Assembly (NCBI GenBank): GCA_045531685.1
Contig: JAZSEL010000148.1
Span: 1 to 21,239 of the forward strand
Reading direction: 5' to 3'
Source of the DNA: RGIG8767 sp045531685
GTDB taxonomy: Bacteria; Bacillota; Clostridia; Lachnospirales; Lachnospiraceae
DNA length: 21,239 nt
A program made the position numbers and the translations under genes. Under the pieces are notes generated by a model. The model was not told where the DNA came from and did no database searches. It saw only the letters and a program-made list of their open reading frames with translations. Shown one piece after another: positions 15,681 to 21,239 of the stretch (position 1 is its first letter; the number at the start of each line of letters is the position of its first letter).

Positions 15681-16192
15681 AAATAACGGGAGTTATCTTT
15701 TGCGTGGCAGGGTGCTGTGGTTATGGATTGGTAAAAATTTCATCATGGAATCGGGCATTGCAGGAAATGAACCAATGGATTGTATTGTTGGAGAAGATGA
15801 AGAGTCATATCTGTTATCAAAGGGATACCTGGGAAGATATTTGTTGTCTGATGAATCGGGATATTTATGGTCTGGCAGGAAAATATACGGCATTGGTGGG
15901 GAAAAATTGCAGGAGCCAAAGGGGAAAAACATTTTGCGAAGTATGGAAAGAGGAAATGGATAAATGGAAAAGAGAAAGTCTGCTTTCCAAAGAAATAAAG
16001 GAATTGATATGCAGATTTCCGGACTATACAGGTGAACAGGATTATGAACTGCAGATGAATTATTTGGATTTGTTCATCAGTACAATGATAAGGGAGAGGG
16101 AGCATATGGAAAAACAAATCCGAGAAAAGAAAAAGCCGGTTATGGCTGTCAGTCTCAGTGGTGGGATACTGGTTTCTCTCCTTCTCTTGTAA
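15674..16192 (+). CDS. spoIIIAB: Stage III sporulation protein AB
   Basis: This 172-residue membrane-anchored protein fits SpoIIIAB, which has some likeness to type II secretion GspF proteins. It starts with a hydrophobic segment (LKITGVIFCVAGCCGYGLV) followed by a helical cytoplasmic region with the ERLLEKMKS-like piece WIVLLEKMKSHI. It ends in a hydrophobic tail (VSLSGGILVSLLLL). Its start overlaps the end of spoIIIAA, which implies translational coupling, with GGAGAG seven bases upstream. The identity rests on position in the operon, length and membrane topology more than on sharp motifs. A different-frame open stretch at 15640-15963 was set aside. Confidence 0.9.
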   Translation: MLKITGVIFCVAGCCGYGLVKISSWNRALQEMNQWIVLLEKMKSHICYQRDTWEDICCLMNRDIYGLAGKYTALVGKNCRSQRGKTFCEVWKEEMDKWKRESLLSKEIKELICRFPDYTGEQDYELQMNYLDLFISTMIREREHMEKQIREKKKPVMAVSLSGGILVSLLLL

Positions 16193-16245
16193 GGAAGCAA
16201 AACCAATCCGTTATACAGGAAGAGCATGCTTGGGAGGAAAGAAAG

Positions 16246-16440
16246 ATGAGCGTTGGATTAATCTTTAAAATAGCAGCAGTAGGTATATTGGTAACCATAT
16301 TGAATCAAGTATTAAAATACAGCGGGAGAGAAGAACAGGCTTTTTTAGTCAGTCTTGCCGGATTGATTCTGGTTCTGATGTGGATCGTTCCGAGTATCTA
16401 CGAATTGTTTACCACGGTACAGGATTTGTTCCTATTATAG
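16246..16440 (+). CDS. spoIIIAC: Stage III sporulation protein AC
   Basis: This very small membrane protein, 64 residues, has two hydrophobic helices (LIFKIAAVGILVTILNQVL and AFLVSLAGLILVLMWIVPSI) joined by a short charged turn (KYSGREEQ). Length, helix pattern and place in the operon match SpoIIIAC, a membrane part of the feeding-tube channel. GGAGG nine bases before ATG marks the start. It lies 53 bp after spoIIIAB, the longest gap but one within the operon, and 58 bp before spoIIIAD. Confidence 0.94.
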   Translation: MSVGLIFKIAAVGILVTILNQVLKYSGREEQAFLVSLAGLILVLMWIVPSIYELFTTVQDLFLL

Positions 16441-16498
16441 GGATAGTACGGATGGGGAATGTTTTGATAGGGAATCGGATTCCGGCTAGGGGGGACTT

Positions 16499-16882
16499 AT
16501 GATTTATAAAATTATGTTGATTGCTCTGGTTGGTGTCATTCTGGCAATGTTTTTAAAGACACAGAGGGCTGAATACAGTATGTTTCTTTCCCTATGCATT
16601 GCAGTTCTTATCTTGTTTTGCGTATTAGGACTGTTTTCATCGGCAAAGGATCAGTTAGCAGGCTTATCCACGTATTTGACTATGGATAACCAATACTATG
16701 GATTGTTGTTTAAAATGATAGGAATTACTTATTTGTGTGAGTTTTGCAGCAGTATCTGTAAGGATGCCGGCTATCAGGCAATCGGTTCACAAATAGATAT
16801 CTTTGGGAAAATTACTATTTTACTTTCGGGGATTCCCATTATTATGACGCTTTTAGAGACAATTCAGGAATTTGCCATATAA
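16499..16882 (+). CDS. spoIIIAD: Stage III sporulation protein AD
   Basis: This 127-residue integral membrane protein has about four hydrophobic segments (IMLIALVGVILAMFLK, MFLSLCIAVLILFCVLGLF, LLFKMIGITYLCEFCSS and ITILLSGIPIIMTLLETI). The combination of GITYLCEFCSSICKDAG and the closing IPIIMTLLETI is characteristic of SpoIIIAD. AGGGGGG precedes the ATG by six bases. It lies directly upstream of spoIIIAE with a 22-bp gap to the chosen start of that gene. Confidence 0.94.
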   Translation: MIYKIMLIALVGVILAMFLKTQRAEYSMFLSLCIAVLILFCVLGLFSSAKDQLAGLSTYLTMDNQYYGLLFKMIGITYLCEFCSSICKDAGYQAIGSQIDIFGKITILLSGIPIIMTLLETIQEFAI

Positions 16883-16904
16883 ACCGGTTGGAGGGTCAAG
16901 AGGA

Positions 16905-17969
16905 ATGATGGATTATGGCGCAATCTATGAAGAGTATGATTTCAGTAAAATGGAAAGCAGCTTTGCCGGTTTGTTTCCGGAATGGAATCTTTCGTTTCGG
17001 GAGCTTGTATTGGATATTATGCAGGGAGATGGAGGGTCTGCCATCCTTGAGCAGGGGAAGGATATTATCAGTCTGCTGGGGGCAGAGATTGGAGCAGTCC
17101 GGTTTGTCTGTGTTACCTTACTGCTGATTGGTATTATTTCTACCGTATTTACGAATTTTGCTAATATTTTTCCCAATCAGCAAATAGGAAATTATGGGTT
17201 CCAACTAACATATTTAATCATGATTATATTTTTGGTTAAGCTCAATGTGGAGATTTTTTCTATTGCATCAAACGGATTGGAAGGAAGTGTTTCCTTTTTG
17301 CAGGTGTTTTTGCCCGGATACTTTATTGTGGTGGGAGCATCCGGAGGAACCGCCACAGCGCTGGGGTTTTATCAGGTATTTTTGTTTGGAATATACTTGG
17401 TAGAGCAGGTGTTGGCGAAGGTAATTCTCCCGTTAATCAGCTGCTATATGCTTTTATGCATTATGAATGGAGTATGGGAAGAGGAAAGACTGACTTTATT
17501 TATCCGCATGATCCGGAAGGGGATTCAGAGCTTTTTAAAGATTCTTCTTACCTTGGCAGTGGGAAGCGGAGTGTTTCAGTCGATGGTAACACCTGTTATT
17601 GATACGGTTAAATTGAATGCTTTGAAAAAGACAGTGGAGGTAATTCCGGGAATTGGTGAGTTGGCGGATGGTTCCGTACAAATTCTGTTAGGAATGACAG
17701 TTCTGTTAAAGAACACCTTGGGTATTGTTTTGGTGGTTCTGTTACTATTTCTTTGTGCCATTCCCATATGCAAGGTTTTTCTTTTTATGCTGGTGATAAA
17801 ATGCTCCGCCGGATTAATGGGATTATCGGCGGATAAAAGAATTACCAATTGTGCCAATTTATTTGGTGATGGGATTATGCTGCTTTTACAAACCATGATT
17901 ACGGCAGTGATGTTCTTTCTTATATTAGTATTGATTGTGACCTTTACTACCAATAGGGGGATGATGTAA
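16905..17969 (+). CDS. spoIIIAE: Stage III sporulation protein AE
   Basis: This is a polytopic membrane component of the SpoIIIA channel, 354 residues from ATG 16905, which has GGAGGG nine bases upstream. An adjacent ATG at 16908 is equally possible, and an in-frame TTG at 16872 would overlap spoIIIAD. A soluble N-terminal region of about 60 residues precedes seven or so hydrophobic helices, such as VRFVCVTLLLIGIISTVFTNF and LTYLIMIIFLVKL. The conserved VVGASGGTATALGFYQ and LADGSVQILLGM stretches are present. No cleavable signal peptide is seen at the N terminus, unlike my recollection of the B. subtilis protein (about 400 residues). The remainder looks full length. Confidence 0.94.
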   Translation: MMDYGAIYEEYDFSKMESSFAGLFPEWNLSFRELVLDIMQGDGGSAILEQGKDIISLLGAEIGAVRFVCVTLLLIGIISTVFTNFANIFPNQQIGNYGFQLTYLIMIIFLVKLNVEIFSIASNGLEGSVSFLQVFLPGYFIVVGASGGTATALGFYQVFLFGIYLVEQVLAKVILPLISCYMLLCIMNGVWEEERLTLFIRMIRKGIQSFLKILLTLAVGSGVFQSMVTPVIDTVKLNALKKTVEVIPGIGELADGSVQILLGMTVLLKNTLGIVLVVLLLFLCAIPICKVFLFMLVIKCSAGLMGLSADKRITNCANLFGDGIMLLLQTMITAVMFFLILVLIVTFTTNRGMM

Positions 17970-17999
17970 GGATATGAAAGAAACAGGACGGGGAAGAAT

Positions 18000-18359
18000 A
18001 TGTTAAATAGTGTGGTGGAATGGTTAAAGGAGCTTACTGTTTTTATGGTAATTTGCGAGACGATTCTGTCTTTCGCTCCTACAACAACCTATAAACGGTA
18101 TATCAAACCATTTGTGGGACTGATTATGCTTTTGTGGATTGTCACGTTTTTATTTGGAGCAGTGGAAATCGATTGGAACCAAAGAGCGTATACCATTTTT
18201 GAAGAGTATGAACACTCGGTTAGCCGGTATTTAGAAAATGTACCCATTGTAGGAGGGACGGAAGAAACAGAGCAGAAAAGAATGGAAAAGTTAAATGAAG
18301 ATATAATAAATATTGACAATATAGAAATTGAGCACATTCAGATAGGAGGTGCGGAGTGA
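18000..18359 (+). CDS. spoIIIAF: Stage III sporulation protein AF
   Basis: This 119-residue protein has two N-terminal membrane helices (LTVFMVICETILSFAP and PFVGLIMLLWIVTFLFGAV) separated by the family's TYKRYIKPFVGLIMLL motif. A short helical soluble tail follows. It is shorter than the B. subtilis protein, whose C-terminal domain is larger. It lies 30 bp after spoIIIAE with AGGACGGGGAAG upstream, and its stop overlaps the spoIIIAG start by four bases (GTGA), typical of coupled translation. Confidence 0.92.
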   Translation: MLNSVVEWLKELTVFMVICETILSFAPTTTYKRYIKPFVGLIMLLWIVTFLFGAVEIDWNQRAYTIFEEYEHSVSRYLENVPIVGGTEETEQKRMEKLNEDIINIDNIEIEHIQIGGAE

Positions 18360-18934
18360 AAGAAAAATTATTAAAGAAGGAAAACATGATTGTGTTTGTT
18401 CTCCTTGGGATTCTGCTTTTGGTTATAGCCATTCCTTTGGATTCCCAATCCGGAAAGGAGAAAAACGGGTCAGAGGAAGGGAAGGATAAAGAGACAGAGA
18501 CTTCGCTCATACATACGGAAAATAAAGACGAAGAAATGGAGTATTGTCTTGCACTGGAAGCAAGGATTGAGGAATTTTTGTCATCCATGGAGGGGGTAGG
18601 AGAGGTGCAGGCCATGGTAACGGTAAGCGCTTCTAAGGAATTGATTGTAGAAAAGGATGAACCGGTTACCCGTAATACCGTGACGGAAACGGATGCAAAC
18701 GGCGGGACCAGAAGTACGAATGAAAGCAGTTATGAGTACGAGACCATCTATCAAACAGATGGACAGGGAAATTCCATTCCCTATGTAATAAAGAAGATTG
18801 AGCCGGAAATACAGGGAATTACAGTGGTAGCAAAGGGAGGAGGCAATCCCATGGTACAAAAAAATATTTCTGATGTGTTGGTGGCATTATTTCACTTGGA
18901 TGCACATAAGATTAAAGTAGTTAAAATGAAATAA
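18356..18934 (+). CDS. spoIIIAG: Stage III sporulation protein AG
   Basis: This is a channel-ring protein, 192 residues from a GTG start that overlaps spoIIIAF and has AGGAGG just upstream. One membrane helix (MIVFVLLGILLLVIAIPL, about 10-27) anchors it in the mother-cell membrane. A highly charged linker rich in Glu and Lys leads to a ring-building domain beginning LEARIEEFLSSMEGVGEVQAM. That domain ends with PEIQGITVVAKGGGNPMVQ and VLVALFHLDAHKIKVVKM, both typical of SpoIIIAG. The family forms a large oligomeric ring in the space between the two membranes. Confidence 0.95.
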   Translation: MKEKLLKKENMIVFVLLGILLLVIAIPLDSQSGKEKNGSEEGKDKETETSLIHTENKDEEMEYCLALEARIEEFLSSMEGVGEVQAMVTVSASKELIVEKDEPVTRNTVTETDANGGTRSTNESSYEYETIYQTDGQGNSIPYVIKKIEPEIQGITVVAKGGGNPMVQKNISDVLVALFHLDAHKIKVVKMK

Positions 18935-18957
18935 TAATTGGGCAGGAGTGGACGAAG

Positions 18958-19677
18958 TTGAAAAGAAATCAAATTATGATTACAGCATTGGCACTTATGA
19001 TTGCTATTGCAGGATATCTGAATTTCGCAGGGAATCAGATGGAGGATGAATTGGCAGTAGCGGATATGACAGAGACAGAGGGAGACGATATTACGGCTTT
19101 ATTGGATTTGTCTGAGGAAGATATTGCGTCAGATATCATTAGTCTGGATTCGGAGGAAGAGGCTGTAGAGAATTATCTGGATGATACATTGACACTTACG
19201 GATACGATCTCCGATGTATCCATTGATACGGCTTCCGCAGCATTGGAGGACGAGGATATTTTAGGCAGTGAGGATGTGTTGGACGGTTCGGTTCCCGGAG
19301 AAGCGGTTTATACCAGTACGCAGGCAGTTTCCTCCATGGCAGGGGTTAAATTAATTAAAGAGCAGACAAGAGCTAAAAATAAGGAAACCTTACTGGAGAT
19401 TATTAACAGCACTTCTCTGTCAGAGTCCCAAAAACAGGACGCTGTCAATGGTATGATGGAATTAACAGAAATTGCAGAGATGGAAATGGCAGCAGAAATC
19501 TTGCTGGAAGCCAAAGGATTTGAGGGAGCAGTTGTCAGTATTAATTCCGGCATGGCGGATGTAGTGGTTTGCGCAGAATCTCTTGACGATGCCAAGCTTG
19601 CACAGATAGAAGATATTGTAGTAAGAAAAACGGGAATTGAACCTGCGAATATTGTGATTAGTTCAATGACAGAATAA
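18958..19677 (+). CDS. spoIIIAH: Stage III sporulation protein AH
   Basis: SpoIIIAH is the partner of forespore SpoIIQ. This copy is 239 residues from a TTG start with AGGAG at 18944-18948, nine bases upstream. A single N-terminal helix (about 5-25) anchors it. The C-terminal half is the YscJ/FliF-like ring domain (ETLLEIINSTSLSESQKQDAV to the closing GIEPANIVISSMTE). The linker between them is long and very acidic, with no Lys or Arg from residue 4 to 130. It is the last gene of the operon. I see no terminator after it, and the next gene's promoter overlaps its 3' end. Confidence 0.94.
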   Translation: MKRNQIMITALALMIAIAGYLNFAGNQMEDELAVADMTETEGDDITALLDLSEEDIASDIISLDSEEEAVENYLDDTLTLTDTISDVSIDTASAALEDEDILGSEDVLDGSVPGEAVYTSTQAVSSMAGVKLIKEQTRAKNKETLLEIINSTSLSESQKQDAVNGMMELTEIAEMEMAAEILLEAKGFEGAVVSINSGMADVVVCAESLDDAKLAQIEDIVVRKTGIEPANIVISSMTE

Positions 19678-19694
19678 GGAAAGTGTGTTATAAT
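19666..19694 (+). promoter_or_regulatory. Sigma-A promoter of prfC
   Basis: ATGACA (19666-19671, five of six consensus bases) and a perfect TATAAT (19689-19694) are 17 bp apart. The -35 box lies inside the last codons of spoIIIAH. This gives prfC vegetative expression independent of the sporulation operon. Confidence 0.75.
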
Positions 19695-19738
19695 GCCGAA
19701 TGGTGTTGCGATATAGATAGACTATGGAGGATATTAGT

Positions 19739-21069
19739 GTGAGTCAATATACACAAGAAATCAATAAAAGAAGAACGTTTGCCATTATTTCCCATCCGGA
19801 TGCCGGTAAGACCACATTAACAGAAAAGTTTCTGTTATACGGGGGAGCCATTAATCTGGCGGGAAGTGTAAAGGGAAAAGCTACTGCACGCCATGCGGTT
19901 TCTGACTGGATGGAAATCGAAAAGGAAAGAGGTATTTCGGTTACTTCTTCCGTATTGCAGTTTGAATATGACGGATATTGTATTAATATTCTGGATACGC
20001 CGGGACATCAGGATTTCTCTGAGGATACTTACAGAACCCTGATGGCGGCGGATTCCGCAGTAATGGTTATTGATGCTTCCAAGGGTGTGGAAGCCCAGAC
20101 CAGAAAGCTGTTTAAGGTTTGCGGTATGCGTGGGATTCCTATTTTTACCTTTATTAATAAGATGGATAGGGAAGCCAACGATACCTTTGAACTTTTGGAT
20201 GAAATAGAAAAAGAATTGGGAATTGCCACATGTCCCGTTAACTGGCCGATTGGTTGCGGTAAGAACTTCAAGGGAGTATATGACAGACAGAAAAACTGTG
20301 TTGTTACTTTTTCGGATACGGAAAAGGGTACCAAAGAAGGTCACTCAGAAGTGATTTCCTTAGAGGATGAAGGCAGCCTGACTGCCCACATCGGAGAAGA
20401 GTATAAAAATACATTAATGGACGAGATTGAGCTCCTTGATGGTGCCAGCGCAGAATTTGATTTAGAAGAGATTCAAAATGGTAAGCTCACACCGGTGTTC
20501 TTTGGTTCTGCGCTTACCAATTTTGGCGTGGAAATCTTCTTGCAGTATTTCTTACAGATGACAACGACGCCATTGCCAAGAAGGGCAGATATCGGGTTGA
20601 TTGATCCGGTAGAAAATGATTTTTCAGCGTTCGTATTTAAGATTCAGGCCAATATGAATAAGGCACACAGAGACAGAATTGCATTTATGCGTATCTGCTC
20701 CGGTAAGTTTGAATCCAATATGGAAGTAAAGCATGTCCAGGGCAATAAGGTAATGCGTCTTTCCCAGCCACAGCAGATTATGGCCAGTGAACGTAAAATT
20801 TTGGATGAGGCGTATGCAGGAGATATTATCGGGGTATTTGACCCGGGTATTTTCTCCATTGGTGATACGATTTGTATGCCAAAGGCACAGTTCCAATATG
20901 AAGGAATTCCTACCTTTGCTCCGGAACATTTTGCAAGAGTACGCCAGATGGATACCATGAAAAGAAAGCAGTTTGTAAAAGGAATTAACCAGATTGCCCA
21001 GGAAGGTGCCATCCAGATTTTCCAGGAATATAATACCGGTCTGGAAGAGATAATAGTAGGTGTTGTAGG
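19739..21069 (+). CDS. prfC: Peptide chain release factor 3, 3'-truncated by the end of genuine sequence
   Basis: RF3 is a GTPase that removes RF1/RF2 from the ribosome after termination. The G motifs are clear: HPDAGKTT (19-26), DTPGHQD (86-92) and NKMD (140-143). The switch region reads WMEIEKERGISVTSSV. The GTG at 19739 is the likely start because GGAGG (19726-19730) lies eight bases upstream. An in-frame ATG at 19724 overlaps that site and lacks its own. The genuine frame is about 443 codons, up to GLEEIIVGVVG. RF3 normally continues with VLQFEVL and about 80 more residues. The apparent C-terminal residues SRIVAMSFCEPRSW and stop (21113-21115) are translated from adaptor sequence, so the gene is not a natural truncation. 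Confidence 0.95.
20984..21069 (+). repeat. 86-bp direct repeat, genuine copy within prfC
   Basis: This stretch is identical base for base to 21154-21239, offset by 170 bp. It encodes the expected RF3 segment INQIAQEGAIQIFQEYNTG and onward, so it is the genomic copy. The match starts at 20984 (20983 differs) and ends where adaptor sequence begins at 21070. Confidence 0.97.
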
Positions 21070-21153
21070 AAGTCGGATCGTAGCCATGTCGTTCTGTGAG
21101 CCAAGGAGTTGGTAAGACCCATTGTCTTCCTAAGACAGCTTGGCCTCCGACTT
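21070..21153. other. BGI/MGI (DNBSEQ) sequencing adaptor left in the assembly
   Basis: These 84 bases read as a complete nanoball library adaptor. A 42-nt arm starts AAGTCGGATCGTAGCC and ends CCAAGGAGTTG (21070-21111). A 10-nt barcode GTAAGACCCA follows (21112-21121). A 32-nt arm starts TTGTCTTCCTAAGAC and ends GGCCTCCGACTT (21122-21153). From memory it matches the published adaptor except for one base in the second arm (21137 region). The 8-bp terminal inverted repeat AAGTCGGA/TCCGACTT comes from the adaptor design, not from a transposon. Not genomic. Confidence 0.95.
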
Positions 21154-21239
21154 ATTAACCAGATTGCCCAGGAAGGTGCCATCCAGATTTTCCAGGAATA
21201 TAATACCGGTCTGGAAGAGATAATAGTAGGTGTTGTAGG
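21154..21239 (+). repeat. Second copy of the 86-bp insert, artefactual
   Basis: This is an exact copy of 20984-21069 that ends at the last base of the window. Insert (86) plus adaptor (84) equals the 170-bp offset, as expected if a read ran around a circular library molecule and re-read the same short insert. It should be trimmed and not read as a genomic duplication. Confidence 0.93.

Noticed and set aside
15640..15963. 107-codon frame overlapping spoIIIAA and spoIIIAB
   Set aside because: It lies in another frame of two well-placed sporulation genes and its product shows no family features.
19835..20344. 169-codon antisense frame inside prfC
   Set aside because: It lies opposite the GTPase domain of RF3, with no start signals and no recognisable product.
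21070..21153. Small insertion element or MITE with 8-bp terminal inverted repeats and an 86-bp target duplication, or an integrative element site in prfC
   Set aside because: prfC is a known integration target for some ICEs, and the structure looks element-like. However, the 84 bp match a DNBSEQ adaptor with a 10-nt barcode, and the duplication equals the library insert. No integrase or cargo is present.

Overview
The window is a 21.2 kb piece of a low-GC, endospore-forming, anaerobic Firmicute, most likely a clostridium of the Lachnospiraceae type. The reasons are a complete spoIIIA sporulation operon, strong AGGAGG-type ribosome binding sites with some TTG/GTG starts, a glycyl-radical domain closely resembling the C terminus of pyruvate formate-lyase, and an Msm/Raf-type alpha-galactoside operon. 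Assignment to family level is inference.

Layout. (1) 1-1806 is the 3' part of pnp, ended by an intrinsic terminator. (2) 1850-8419 is an alpha-galactoside uptake locus in the order known from streptococcal msm operons: a divergent AraC regulator, a GH36 alpha-galactosidase, a lipoprotein sugar-binding protein and two ABC permeases. It has no ATPase gene and no sucrose phosphorylase gene. (3) 8414-12038 is a second sugar module: an AraC regulator on the minus strand, then a zinc-dependent medium-chain dehydrogenase, an aldo/keto reductase and a FucU-type sugar mutarotase. The combination suggests oxidoreductive conversion of a free sugar. (4) 12186-14249 is a single chemoreceptor gene with its own promoter and terminator. 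(5) 14311-14556 (minus) is an orphan 81-residue glycyl-radical protein. (6) 14754-19677 is spoIIIAA to spoIIIAH, the mother-cell half of the SpoIIIA-SpoIIQ channel, with a candidate sigma-E promoter upstream. (7) 19739 to the end is prfC (release factor 3).

The most consequential observation is at the right end. Bases 21070-21153 are not genomic. They read as a complete 84-nt BGI/MGI (DNBSEQ) library adaptor: a 42-nt arm, a 10-nt barcode and a 32-nt arm. The flanking 86-bp direct repeats are the same library insert read twice around a DNA-nanoball circle. The apparent premature stop in prfC is therefore an artefact, and the real sequence ends at 21069.

The longest gene-free stretch is about 205 bp (9275-9479). 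No stretch exceeds 300 bp. I saw no tRNA, rRNA, CRISPR array, insertion sequence or prophage gene. I did not find a convincing novel system. The best biological leads are the dehydrogenase/aldo-keto reductase/mutarotase module and the orphan glycyl-radical protein with its palindromic promoter.
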